Below, piece after piece: positions 50,378 through 62,359 of a stretch of DNA of 64,000 nucleotides; position 1 is the first letter of the stretch, and the number at the start of each line of letters is the position of its first letter. This stretch comes from Lytechinus pictus (lineage: Eukaryota; Echinodermata; Echinoidea; Temnopleuroida; Toxopneustidae), in the NCBI RefSeq assembly GCF_037042905.1, contig NC_087259.1:22168001-22232000 (forward strand), in the 5' to 3' direction. The position numbers and the translations under genes were made by a program. The notes beneath the pieces were generated by a model. It was not told the origin of the DNA and ran no database searches. It saw nothing but the letters and a program-made list of their open reading frames with translations.

Positions 50378-50864
50378 AGGGGAAATTCACCCTGACATAA
50401 AGTTTATTGTAAAAATAGCAGAAAATTATTAAAATAATATTGGTGAGGGTTCCAGGGAATCCATCAAAGATTTAAAAAGCTATAAGAATTTTATATTTTA
50501 ATGGTGACGTCATTTGCGAGCAGTTTTCCATATATGATGTAATAAAAAACATCAATGAAATGTCATTTAAAACTAAATGAAAATGGTTTTTATTGTACCT
50601 TAAGTATTTATCAACATAAAAATAATTTTACATCCGCTCCTGAAAGATGTTTTTTAGCAATCATGACCCACTGATTAAAACATTGAAAAGTATACATTTT
50701 GGTGCATAAAATACGGGGCAGCTGCTCGTATGACGTCACAGATAAAAAAAAACCCTTCGATTTTTAATGACTTTCTTAATCTTTGATGGGTTCTCCTCAA
50801 ACCTTCACCAATATATTTTCTGCTGTTTTTACAGTAAACCATTTGTCAGGGTGACCTTCTCCTT
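50378..50864. mobile_element. TIR MITE, AGGGGAAATTCACCCTGAC family
   Basis: TTAA then AGGGGAAATTCACCCTGAC at the left; GTCAGGGTGACCTTCTCCTT at the right. The inverted similarity continues about 90 bp inward (AGCAGAAAATTATT against AATATATTTTCTGCT; CCATCAAAGATTTAAAAAG against CTTAATCTTTGATGG; GACGTCA in both arms). Confidence 0.85.
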
Positions 50865-50906
50865 CAAAACAGGTCGATATAATGGTATCTAAGTAACACC
50901 TATTTT

Positions 50907-51010
50907 GATTTTTACCTCTGCCATTTTTGCCTCTGCCATTATTACCTCTGCCATTTTTACCTCTGCCATTTGTACCTCTGCCAATTTTACCTCTGCCATT
51001 TTTACCTGGC
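50907..51010. repeat. Inverted copy of the 15-bp minisatellite
   Basis: About seven units of TTTTTACCTCTGCCA, the complement of the array at 49580-49815. Confidence 0.93.
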
Positions 51011-51059
51011 ACCCATTCCAATGGGTATAATACATCAGCAACACTAACTATAAGGAATA

Positions 51060-51215
51060 GAGGGGGGGGGGGGTGGCTAAGAAAAAAAAGAAAATGATAA
51101 GGAAATTGGTAAGTATGACATTATTTCCTGAACATTGTTATCAAAATCTAACACAAAATTAGTTTTGGGCTCTAAAAGTTCGAAAACTTTCGCTCGCTTG
51201 TGACTTTAAAATAAA
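51060..51215. mobile_element. Fragment of hAT A/B-like element
   Basis: A poly-G run then GGCTAAGAAAAAAAAGAAAATG and, further in, CGCTCGCTTGTGAC, the interior style of elements A-C. No ends or target duplication. Confidence 0.4.
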
Positions 51216-51447
51216 AACAGGAAATATTTTCCTAATAGTCCACATTCGACCTCTTCAGTTGATTTTATCATCACACCACTTGTCAACGACGATCATTGGC
51301 GAGAATGTTAAGCAATAAACGTACCCATATTACCATTCTCAAAATACGCAATAAGGAACTTCTCGCAAAAAAATGAAAAAATGTATGAATAAACAGCCAT
51401 TGACAGGGGATATATGTAGTCCACCTGTTGGATCAATCATAATAATA

Positions 51448-51860
51448 AATAATAATAATTATAAAAACAAGGTTGACACGTTCATGCTTTGTTCCCAACA
51501 TACATGACATATAAGTTTATATGATGCACAAATTTTCGACGATCGATGCCCTAGCTATATCGTCTGCAGTCACTTGAGAAAGACGATAGGACTTACATCG
51601 TCGAAAATGTGTGCATCAAATATATATATATATATATATATGTTATATATATTTGATGCACAAATTATAATTATAAAATTATAATTATAAAAACAAGGTT
51701 GACACGTTCATGCTTTGTTCCCAACATACATGACATATAAGTTTATATGATGCACAAATTTTCGACGATCGATGCCCTAGCTATCGTCTGCAGTCACTTG
51801 AGAAAGACGATAGGACTTACATCGTCGAAAATTTGTGCATCAAATATATATAATATATAT
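51448..51860. repeat. Direct duplication of a hairpin-containing unit with (AT)n tails
   Basis: Two copies (about 51448-51640 and 51665-51875), nearly identical from ATAAAAACAAGGTTGACACG to GTGCATCAAATATATA. Each contains ATGCACAAATTTTCGACGAT and, about 60 bp on, its mirror ATCGTCGAAAA then GTGCATCA, so each can form a long hairpin. Confidence 0.9.
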
Positions 51861-52432
51861 ATATATATATATACCGCATATAAAAATACATAATAAAAGC
51901 AAGTTATCAACCCTTTCCCCGAGGTCAGTGTACAGTGTTTATTATACACCGCGATGTCTGTGCCTGGTTGTTGTCATGTCTGGCAAGCCTCCCTCCTTGC
52001 ATCCGGGTAGTTAATGCTTTATAATACACAATGATAGTCCTAACACGTTAACTCGCATTCTATAGTTTAAGTCTATTATTACAAATAACGTGTTTTTTTT
52101 ATGAGGGACTATAATGACTGCGAGGTAAATCTTGTTTGCGAGCTTAAAAATACTTTAACAGACGCCTTTTCCGTCTAATTTCTGTGAATACAGTAGTTGC
52201 GGTATATAGTTATGGTAACATAATATGTACCGTATATACTAGTAATCACATGACCAAAGTCATGTGACGTTCCTACTGTTGACCCGAGATTTCGTAAGAG
52301 TGATTTTTCATACACTTCTTTGATATTCTAAATAGCAATCACCAAGATCACAAAATGGGTATATCATGAGGCTGTTTTCAGAAAGTAACTGACATCTTCT
52401 TCTTCCAAACGGGGTTCCAATAATAAAGGCCC

Positions 52433-52433
<1 letters not shown>

Positions 52434-52469
<36 letters not shown>

Positions 52470-52502
52470 CAATAGTAGTAGTAGTAGTAGTAGTAGTAGC
52501 AA

Positions 52503-52549
<47 letters not shown>

Positions 52550-52660
52550 TAGTATATACAGTAGTAGTAGTAGTAGTAGTAGTACTAGTAGTATATAGTA
52601 GTAGCAGCAGCAGCAGTAGTAGCAGTAGTAGTAGTAGTAGTAGTAGTCGTAGTAGTAGTA

Positions 52661-52692
<32 letters not shown>

Positions 52693-52722
52693 TAGTAGTA
52701 GTATAGTAGTATAGTAGTAATG
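52434..52722. repeat. (TAG/GTA)n microsatellite
   Basis: Nearly 290 bp of GTA repeats with CAATAG, CAG and TATA interruptions. On the minus strand it gives poly-Leu frames, not genes. Confidence 0.97.
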
Positions 52723-53234
52723 AATAATAGTACTAATGAATAATAGTACTAATGAATAATAATAGTAGTTAAGTAAGCACTATGTCTAATGTTGTGAATC
52801 TAAAGTATGCAATAGTCTACACAAATTCTGATTAGTATATCAACTATCCTTCATTACATTGGAAAAGCGAGTAATATAGGCCTATTCATTTCGCTTGGAT
52901 TTTTTTAATTTGAAAATTAGTTTAGCTCTTAATGTTAATACCCTGTCTGTATATAGGCCTATTATAATTATCGGGGTGTGAGAGAAAACACAGAGTTATA
53001 TCTTTAACGAATAAATATCGTACATCCTACCAGTGAATTGACAAAATTGGTACGGTAACAACACGCTCAAAGTATATCCCGTGACCCAGTCCTGCTGCAG
53101 GAAATTTCACTTAGGCTACATGGCGCTCGAAAGAAGAAAAATGCTTAAAGGCATGATCGAAAAAGATCTAAAAACTTTCTGTATCTATTATTGTTGTCAT
53201 TTATTAGTAAAATATCATTTTGTTGTCACCATTG

Positions 53235-53328
53235 TTAAATTGCAACTATCATTATCGTCTCTATTATCATTATCACTATTATCATTATTAATATTATTAG
53301 TATTATTATTATTATCATATTATCATTG

Positions 53329-53366
<38 letters not shown>

Positions 53367-53432
53367 TAGTAGTAGTAGTAGTAGTAGTAGAGGAAGTAGC
53401 ATACTGATTTTATCATCATCATCATCATACTA
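53235..53432. repeat. (ATT)n, (GTA)n and (ATC)n microsatellite cluster
   Basis: Blocks of TATTAT, then GTAGTA, then CATCAT. The open frame through it is low-complexity. Confidence 0.93.
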
Positions 53433-53439
53433 GACCCTT

Positions 53440-54640
53440 TTTAGCGTATATGCCGCGTGAACAAAGAATACACGCTTTAAGATCAAAATAAGTCATCAAA
53501 TTGATAATAATTTGTTAAATTACGATTTTTTGGTACAATTTTGATATTCAAGGTTCAATATAAAGTAATTTTCCATATTATTTTAAGTGTTATCATTTAG
53601 CTTGGATTTGGCAAGATCGTCCGGACATTATTAAAACTAGACCACAATTCTTAGGCATTTTAGTGCTCCACGATTCAAATCAAGTCTTCTGCTATCATAA
53701 TGATAAGTGACTTGGGAGAATACTATCCAAGGACGAAAAAAAAACACGACATTTTCTATTTCTCGTATAGACAGGAAATTCGAGGCTGAAGAATAAGAGC
53801 ACCATGCATGTGAATTATTTAAGCTGAAAGGAGGTGACAAGCACTCAAAAACTGTGATTTAATCATGAATAAATTGACCTTTACCAGAATAAAAACAGGG
53901 GAGATTTTATCAAGAAAATGGGAGAAATGGAAGTGAAGGAATAGACTGCGCGACAAAGAAAAGTTTTAGATAAATGGGGTAAATATTGAGAAGAGGCGTG
54001 AGAGTTAGGCTTTAATTTATGGAGAGTGAAAATGAAAGGAAAGGCAAAGGGGTGTAGAATAATGGTATGCACCTTAAAGAAAGCTGTATCATCCAAATAG
54101 ATCCACCACGGAGATCCGGGGCGGTTTTATCAGGGGCAATTCATCGACATTATTTTATTGTCTGACAAGTTTTCAGATCAGACAACCATCCAATCAGACA
54201 AAATTCCATTGCATTGATTGGCTGAGAAGCACAGGTGTCAGAATGTTACTATGGCAACTGTCTGAGAAACCTGTCAGTGTTGAGTGCTGACAACTTTCAT
54301 GCAAATCGTAGAAATGTTATTACTAACAGAATCAGATTATAGTACAGAAATATGTCAAGACGTTCATTCAATAAACTGCTACGAAACTAATGATACTATC
54401 ATCACATCTGTTTATGTGTATATACATGTAAAATGAATTATAAAAATGATTTGTTTAAAGAATCGGTTTAATTGTTTCTTCATAGAGGTCTTTCTATACA
54501 TATATTCATGAGGGCGGGATGGGAATGATGCAAAGACAAAGACGATGATAGGTGACTCTCCCTGATTGGGGGGAGGGGGGGGGGGGTGGGGAGGGGTGTT
54601 TTGCATAGAGCTGTCCTTAGTGCAATGTAATGAGCAACAC
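53440..54640. other. No gene recognised
   Basis: Purine-rich on the plus strand at about 53880-54060, and a poly-G run at 54568. Nothing supportable as a gene. Confidence 0.5.
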
Positions 54641-54780
54641 CATATTGAGGGGCTGAGTCTACTGAAAGTGCTCGATATCAGAATAAATGTGAGGGAGCAA
54701 AGCGAGCAAGCAAAATAGACTTTCTTTCTTTTACCATAAATTTGCTTGTGGAATATTATGCCGTATTCACCGTATTCTAT
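54640..54780. mobile_element. Fragment of hAT A/B-like interior
   Basis: GGGAGCAAAGCGAGCAAGCA is a degraded form of the GCGAGCGAAGCGAGCG block of elements A and B. No ends are recognisable. Confidence 0.4.
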
Positions 54781-54789
54781 TCTTTATCA

Positions 54790-57000
54790 ATGAAAAGGTA
54801 GGGGTATAGGGGAAATGGAAGACAAACTTACTTTAAATTGGCCAGATGCAAAATATTAGTTGGAAAATACAATCCAAAGATTGGTAAAAACTGATAGTTA
54901 CCCAAAGTAAAACAAAACTGTTGCGGACACTAGACCCTATGTCGGTGATGGTTACACAGGGCATGAATTTATTTCTTTAAAAAGTCAATGTAACTTTAAT
55001 TCTTTGTGCACTCATTCGAAACCGATTTATAAACTCTATAGAAACAATATGAATCTCGGAGTGCAGCTTTAAGGAAAACTTTTGGTAATGGCAGGCGTAC
55101 GACTCTGGCTGGCTCAACGCCTTAAAAGTTTGTATCCGACCCGACTTGCTTGCTAATTATAGTGAACTTGCCCCGTTCCTGGCTACGAAATTCTGTGTCG
55201 ATCGTATAATGCCACAAATGTTCTCGTTCAAGTCCATATAACACGTACATGGAGACCTGTAACTAAGACGAGACAGTCATGAATCGTCGAGAGCAGAGAT
55301 TTTATGTGTCGTTTTGCCGGGCTGCTCCAAGATATGGCCAGCGGGGACTCCAACCACTTCGTAAGTTGGCCTCTATTTTAATTAAAGAGATAACACATCA
55401 GTCAAATCCTGTCTTTGATTATTAAGTTTTACTTCGCCTCACATCAAGCAAAGTATTATTATCAAGCTGATGATGTGCGTACGCACTGCGCTTACAGGTC
55501 ATGGCTCAATGTTCTGGTGACGCTTTTTTTTATGTTCTAATATAATCATCAATATGAGATAAATGAATTTGCTTGAGGTGCAAGATATGTTCTTACGAAA
55601 AAATAATCCTCGTTTTTTCCTCGGTAATCTATTATACTAGTAACCTTTTGCTCTTATCCTTTTAGCGGATTTGCTAACATAAAACGATATAAATCTTATT
55701 TACCTGATATATGTTTGTTAGTGGGGGTAATTTGTGCGTGTGTTCGTGTGCCTGTAAACTTCTTAAAATACTAGTATAGGAGTCCATTTATTGGGAGGCA
55801 ACTTAATGTTATTGTTGTTATAATCGCCCGATAGTAATTGATTAATTTCAAGTGCAGATAAAAGCAATACATAATTATTGAGCAGGTGGGAGATGTATTT
55901 ATGGTGATATATATATACAGATGAGGCCAAAAGTGTAAATACACCCATGGAATTCAGTGAAATTTGTTCGCTTGTCAAACATCCCAAATTTACTATATCT
56001 TCAGAAATATAAATACTACCATGACTAATTTAAAATAATGAAAGCGCGTATTATAAGCTCTGGGATAAAAGCATCTTTCAGGTGAAATTTTCTTTGAAGA
56101 CAAGAAGTAATATTCGTGCTAAATGTATTCTATTGTTTGTTATTATATTTTCAAACATCGTTTCATAGAAATATATAAATGTAAAATCTATGAATTATAT
56201 TGCATTTTCTATCATGATATGTCACCACTGAACAAAAAAAATGCGATCTGAAATGTTTGTGTTGAAAAGTAACAAGCACAGTATGAAATGTTTTTGTCAA
56301 GTTTTCATTTTTAATTTGTCTAAAATATGAAGATTTTTTTGTGAAAAAATGATACCTAAATATTTTTCAGCTCCTGATGACAAAGCAATGTGATGAAGGG
56401 GCAGGACGTACTCATTTATGTGATATCTAATTCGTCATGATAGCACAAACATTTTATAACTTATCTTCGAATTTCCTGGGTGTAATAAATTTCTTCCAAA
56501 ATTATGTTTATAAATACATTTTTTCGCCATTTACCTAAAAGGCATATAATAGTTCGATGGAAAGTATATTGTGTGCAAACTGCAAGGATTACTCTTTTTT
56601 CATTCTTTTTGATGATTAGTTTATCGCATTTAACCGAGCACCATAATTGGGTATCACTTTGATTTTTTTTTGTGAAATTACATAGGCCTATCGATAAAAT
56701 TGGGGAAGGCATGAAAGGGGTGGATGAGTATGCGAATCGCAATTGGGCATTTTCAACAACCAAGTATAATGCTAACCGAGCGCCCGGAGCGTTCTCCCAA
56801 TTTCCCCTTCCTCGTGAAGTGCGGAAGCTTTCGCATATTTCATATCGGTTTTTAAAAATAGAAAATTGAGAGCATAACAAAATCGTCAAGGTTCAGACCG
56901 TCAAAAGCTGATTATATCCCTTTTTAACGAAGGGAAAGAAAAAGTTAATTACTCAATGGTTATTTCTTCATATTTCGAAGCGCGGATTTAGGAAGAAGAC
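54790..57000. other. No gene established
   Basis: AT-rich. A weak candidate first exon on the plus strand lies at 55279-55360 (MNRREQRFYVSF... to donor gtaagt), but I cannot extend it. A long minus-strand frame near 56461-56889 has no family I recognise. Confidence 0.4.
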
Positions 57001-57009
57001 AACTTAGAT

Positions 57010-57438
57010 TCAACATGATTTATGTAAAATGTACGTGATGTCACATCCCCACTTTTCTTTTTCTTATGTTTTTACATGAAATCATAATTGTTTCATTATT
57101 TTATAAATGTGTAAATGATGTGTCTCCATTAAGAAATAAGTTGCGGCGAGAAATAACTAATGCACTTAATTAGTTGTCAATCCAATTGTTTTATAGTTCT
57201 TGGTATAACATTTTTGAATAAACCCTTTTTTCATGTAATAAAATACAAAAGAACTAGTGGGGATATTACATCATTAGCCCACCTAATGACTTGCCTGTTT
57301 CACCGCGGAATAGTGCAAATCTTTAAAAATTTTATGACTTTGTTATTTCTTATCCGATTTTGATCAAATTTTCAGCATTTTGCTCTGTGAGTTTTACTCT
57401 ATTTCTTGAGATATATATTTTCAGCCTGGAGCATCACT
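57010..57438. mobile_element. Relative of the 16626-17226 MITE
   Basis: Shares the right end (AGCATTTTGCTCTGTGAGTT, TTTTACTCTATTT, TTTTCAGCCTGGAGCATC then TTAA) and the internal GATGTCACATCCCCAC block. The left end is degraded. Confidence 0.65.
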
Positions 57439-57464
57439 TTAACACATAAATTTGGTCCTTCTCA

Positions 57465-57886
57465 GGTGATACGAGAAATGAGGGCAACTACTGTATAAGA
57501 AGGCAAATGGGCACTTGCAAACGGCATAAGACGGGTCCTTCTCAAGTATGAAAGGGGCACAGAACACATTCATGAGGGGCACTTTTAAAGGGGCACTGAT
57601 TCGAGAAAGGGCACGTACAAGAAGCCAAGGGGGCACATAAAAGCTTCTCAGGTGAAAGGGGCACATGACATGCACGTTGGAGAGGGGGCATTAAAAAAAA
57701 AAAATTGGCACTTATTTATACGAGAAAGGGCACGTGTTAACACCTAAAACGGGTGCTCCTCAGGTGAAAGGGGCACAGTACACGATCGTGAGGGGCACTT
57801 TTCTTGCGTAACAAGGGCACTTTTCAGTGCATGAAAAAGTGGGGGGGGGGGCACTGTGCCCCGGCCCCACAGGATCGCCGCCCCTG
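57465..57886. mobile_element. hAT-like fragment with GGGGCAC internal repeats
   Basis: The right end CGCCGCCCCTG is the complement of a hAT-type CAGGGGCGGCG terminus. The interior repeats AAAGGGGCAC about ten times, alternating with TCAGGTGAAAGG and GAGAAAGGGCACG. No matching left terminus is visible. Confidence 0.55.
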
Positions 57887-58491
57887 ATTCTAAACAAATA
57901 GTCATTTTTATTTGAAAAGCTCCTTAAATTGCCCTTTTATTAAATTTTGTTTTAAGTCTAGTCATAGGGGTGGAAGTTTACTTTAACCCACCTATATGAG
58001 TCTACGGTACATGAAATAAATAAACAATAAAAAGATGGGATATTGATATTGATTCTAAATTTGATCGTTGAAGCATGACGTATAGAGTTATACTATTTTT
58101 TTTAACCACCCCTCCTCCAATTGCCCCAAAAGACATTGGATAGAACGCATATTCCATAAACGAGGCCTAGAAAAATGATGCAGAAGAAAGGAAAGGGGCG
58201 AAAATGGAGCGGCCCTTATTGTGAAAAATAGTTTTTATTTTATACCTAAATTTTCAATGTGAATATGAAAAACATCTATCACATTGGGCTACCATTGTGA
58301 GGTTGACAAACAAGTGTGATAATATTGTGTTTTTCTTCTATGGATTTTGAAAACAAATTTATTAGCTTAATCACTTTTCACACTGAGTCGAACTATGGAG
58401 CCTATAGTTAACAAATCATTATTCTCAAAAGAATGTCAACAAAGAGATCAATAGAAAAATATAAATAGATCGCCGAGATACCAAATTATTG

Positions 58492-58503
58492 TGCGCATGC
58501 GTC
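58492..58503. promoter_or_regulatory. NRF1-like site
   Basis: TGCGCATGCGTC matches the NRF1 palindrome at 10 of 12 positions and lies just upstream of the ATG at 58516. Confidence 0.45.
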
Positions 58504-58515
58504 ATAATTTCCAAG

Positions 58516-58651
58516 ATGTCTTCTTCCTTGGACCTACGACAAAAATTGAATCAACTCCAAATTAGCATTCAAGATGAAAACAGAGCGAGAAAAGAGAGGC
58601 CATCTATTGATTTTAATTTAGAATCACCTAAGATGCCTCGGCAGAGGCCAG
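58516..58651 (+). CDS. Likely first coding exon of an unidentified gene
   Basis: 45 codons plus one nucleotide, from an ATG 12 bp after an NRF1-like site to a strong donor (CCAG followed by gtaagatc). It reads MSSSLDLRQKLNQLQISIQD, then a charged stretch ENRARKERPSIDF and ends KMPRQRP. The composition (heptad-like Leu/Gln/Ile spacing, high charge) suggests a coiled coil at the N-terminus. The frame is open upstream, but this ATG is the last Met before the charged helix and fits the promoter position. I do not recognise the family. The next exon must begin in phase 1. Confidence 0.55.
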
Positions 58652-59070
58652 GTAAGATCAATTCCTCAAGCTTGATCATCACTTTTTGATTTTTAGAGCG
58701 TTTATGGCTTATGCAATGAGAAGATGAAAAGACATCAACAATACACTGTCATTGCACTCCACAATCTGGTGGCAGTGCAGTGTGTCGATGCAATGCACTC
58801 AGCTAGCTCAGCGCTGCATCCGATATGCAAGCCCTGCGATGCGGCGCGACTAGCGACTGTGCTTCGGCTAGATTATAATACTACGCCGTGTTTTTTTTTA
58901 TAACAAAACATTTTTTCCCCTGTTGCGTTTTTCTATTTTTGTTATAAATTAAGATAAGAATTATTGAGATAAATTGAGAACCAACTTCATATGATCATAT
59001 GGCACTGCCTGACCGACCGCCTTCATTGCTTTATTTTTATTTTAGTTTACAATTAATGAATTATGAGATA

Positions 59071-60255
59071 CAGTCCGACCTCTCTTTAATCCGGACATTT
59101 TGGGACCAGCACCATCCGGATCTGCATGATCTGGGAGACCCAATAAATGATAATACACGCAGCTAACTCCCCAATGGTAGCTACGGCCTACACGTAATCT
59201 ACTGTAGTGAGCGTACACAGACAGTATTCACTGACTGCTCGATGCTCTCAGTGCAAATACAGGCGTTTTTTTTAACGGAAATGAAATCGATTGGTTGCCA
59301 AAACTCATAATTTTCCTGCTGATGAAATGATTGAGGAATACATCAAGCATTCCTCAATCAAAAGAAAGAAAACAACTTGATGAAACTTAGACAGCTGGCA
59401 GCCGTCTGCTTCGAGGAGTTTTTTTAACATTAAATTTTTTTTTTAAAATTTCTCCTCGTACACAGACGGCTCGCTATCGTGCAGCCAACATTAGGGGGTT
59501 AACAATGCAAATTCCCCCGACGGGGCTCATCGATTTTTGTCTTTATTTCATAGAAATATATAAAAAGAATTGTACCAAAATAAAGATTATTCCGTTTTGG
59601 CCTGAAACGCTCCAAATCGGAGAAAAAATAATAAGGGGAAAAAAACAGTGATTTACTTCGGCTGTCGCGCAACTTCACTTCCCTGTTTTATCCAAACTTA
59701 ATAATACATAAACATATGGCCATTGAGTCCCCTGTATAGATCGAGCTAGAACTTCGGTCTCTGTATTTGGTGAGTGGAGCCAACGGAGTTCAGCGTAACA
59801 ACCAACATAACAGAGACCGAAGCTTTTGGTCTAGATGAAACTAAGTTGAAAATTGGATCATCGCAGCTTTGCAAAGTCAGCCATTGTTAAGTTATACTGA
59901 CTGTAGGCTCAAACATACATGTAGATGGCGCTCTCCGTAATGCAAAATGAAGCCTGAGCAATAGATGTGTTTATGTTTTTTTTTCCCCCAAAAAAACAAT
60001 TTCGCTGTTCCCTGATTTACTGGAAAATTATCCTGTCTAAGTTAATTTGGTCTCCATAAAAATAATGTGGTTGTAGGTAGACTATATTGGAAAATAAATG
60101 TAATCAAAGAGAGTTTGCGAAGGAATTTTGATTTTAGATTGAAATCTCATCTCCCCATGTACGGTACTAGATTTAAAAAAATCTCTGCAAAACGTGTGCG
60201 TCCAGATAATAGAAAGATCCGGATAAGGGTAGGCCAGTTAAGAGAGGTCGGACTG
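59071..60255. mobile_element. pogo/Tigger-like element with TA duplication
   Basis: CAGTCCGACCTCTCTTTAA at the left and TTAAGAGAGGTCGGACTG at the right, with TA on each side and ATCCGGA motifs inside both ends. TA target and CAGT...CCTCTCTTA-type ends suit the pogo branch of Tc1/mariner. No transposase frame is intact. It is interrupted by the MULE-like element at 59388-59833. Confidence 0.8.
59388..59833. mobile_element. MULE-like element copy 2, 9-bp target duplication
   Basis: GATGAAACT flanks it on both sides (59379-59387 and 59834-59842). It shares the TAGACAGCTGGCAGCCGTCT start and AGACCGAAGCTTTTGGTCT end with copy 1. Near the right end CTTCGGTCTCTGT and ACAGAGACCGAAG form a large stem. 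Confidence 0.85.
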
Positions 60256-60629
60256 TAATTTTATTACTCAGTTGCATGATTGATTTGATTGTAATGTTAG
60301 TCCTCTAGAGTAACTGCGTCGGTGCGCGGCTGGGGTTGGTGTGCAGCACGCTAAGCAGACTCGGCAATATACCAGTACTACTGAAATCACCAACACACTC
60401 TAGACATGTACACTACACATTTACTAGCTCACTCCCACACTACAAAATGGTTCATTGAAATGGACAAAATTTTGAACAAAAGTGAAAATTTCTTACCTAA
60501 ATCACCATATCCTGCGTCATAAATATCACACTTGCTATATTTTAACATTGCAGTTAAGAATTACGGGGTCCAAAAAAGTGGATTTTTCATGTTTTTCCCA
60601 ATGTTTGTGGATTTTGAAAATGTCCGCAC

Positions 60630-62345
60630 TAAGCCTGAGTCGAATCGATTTTAAAATCGGTGTTCGATCGATGTCATCGAACGCCGGTGCAGATTTTGCA
60701 AAATCGGTGCATCGAGAAAAAAAAAAATACGTCGGTCGATTCTTTGGTTCACACAATCAATCATCAAAATAAACAGTAATGTCCAACTTGACTACTACTT
60801 ACTTGATTTATATTGCCCCCAAAATGAAACCAATTATGTAATTATGATTACATTACAGTCTCACTCGTCTGCTCGTGCCGAGATAATTTATGCACGATGA
60901 ATTCATGAATGGAAGTCATCGCCATCGATCGTGCATGCGCAGTACTGTGCTTTAATCAAACCAGAAAATGGCCGGAAAATTGACTCGATCAACGTAAAAT
61001 AAATCTTGCTTTCATGAACAATATTAATATCATGACCATAGAACATTATTTAATCGTAATATTTAACAATAATTTTCATATGATAATCATTAATATGAAT
61101 TTAGAGCTTGATGTGAACCGTTTGTATTTCGTTTCAATTTTCAATGACGGACATCACATGACGATCGACTTTAGTGAGTGCACTTGTCTAAAACAAATAA
61201 TTATCACGTCAGGATTGATTCTCGAACATTGTCAACATGCAGAAACTCTTTTCAAGATCGTTATATCACCATATAATGTTTTACATGACAAAACAGAGAA
61301 AATTGCGTTTGATATTTTTCCCATCAATTTGAAGCTAGTTTGTGCCCAACTTTGGGCTCTGATTTCATGAATGGAAAATATGTCATACGTCATCAAACGG
61401 GCATGCGCATTGTGCTTCTTTTCTTGCAGACGTCCAGAGATGGAATAAAAAAAAAAAATGCCAGTATAATACTATTAATTCTTCCACATGAACATAACAT
61501 ACTTTGCTGACGTCGTCAATACTTTTAGTATGGCCATAAAATCTTATTAAATCGTAATTATTTAACATCCAATAATAATTTATATGAATTTAGAGCTCAA
61601 TCCGAGCGAGACATTCATATTTATTTTGATCGCATGCTCTTGTGTCTAAAATAAAGAAATGGATTATCATATCAGGATTAATTCTTGAACATCGTCATAA
61701 CTCATATTCCACAATCGTTATATCAGCATTGAATACCAATTCAAATGACCATCCAGAGAAAATTACGTATTCCCATCAATTTGGAGCTCATTTTGGATCC
61801 AATTACCCCGCCAACTACACATTCTCAGGCAAGTTGCAGCTGCAGCGCTCTATGCTGGTTGCACTTGTTTGCTGGCGCTGGCAAGCACGCCTGTCGTTTC
61901 GAGAGAGTGATTGTACGGGGCCGCGGACGGGGCTGGTGTGTTCGAGTCTGGACTGCGAATGCTAGTTGACCGAAAATCATTCGGATCGACTCTGCGTGAT
62001 TCATGTCTTTAATATTGTTTCATTTTAAACTTATATGTTGTCATCTGCAAATATCATTGTTGAAGATATTTTGGGAAGAATTCTGCATAATTGGTCCCCG
62101 GCTTTTTTTGTGTTTTGTGATCATGGAAATACAAACAAACTTTGCTCTGTCAACTGCTTGTGCAATGCTCACCCGACCAGCGCATACCGTCAGTGTATGT
62201 GCGTGCATAGTGCATCGACTTGACGGCTGGAGCAAAAAAAAATTGACTCGATTTTCCCCGCCTTCAAAATTCGATGCATCAATGTTCGATCGAATTAAAG
62301 CTGTTGAACACCGGTTTTCAAAATAATCTATATGACTCAGGCTTC
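60630..62345. mobile_element. 1.7-kb TIR element with 8-bp target duplication
   Basis: GTCCGCAC flanks both sides (60622-60629 and 62346-62353). The ends are TAAGCCTGAGTC and GACTCAGGCTTC, followed by ATCGATTTTAAAATCGGTGT at the left and a diverged mirror at the right. Two internal halves of about 400 bp (about 61015-61350 and 61515-61810) are diverged tandem copies sharing TTTAATCGTAAT, ATATGAATTTAGAGCT and CAGGATTRATTCT-type blocks. No intact transposase. The 8-bp duplication suits hAT, but the TIR is not a typical CAG start. Confidence 0.82.
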
Positions 62346-62359
62346 GTCCGCACGTAAAA

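Noticed and set aside
52308..52502. Poly-Leu frame suggesting a signal peptide or membrane protein
   Set aside because: Produced by the (GTA)n microsatellite on the complementary strand.
55918..55990. Tc1/mariner-like end (GAGGCCAAAAGTGTAAATAC)
   Set aside because: It resembles some Tc1 termini but no inverted partner was found nearby.
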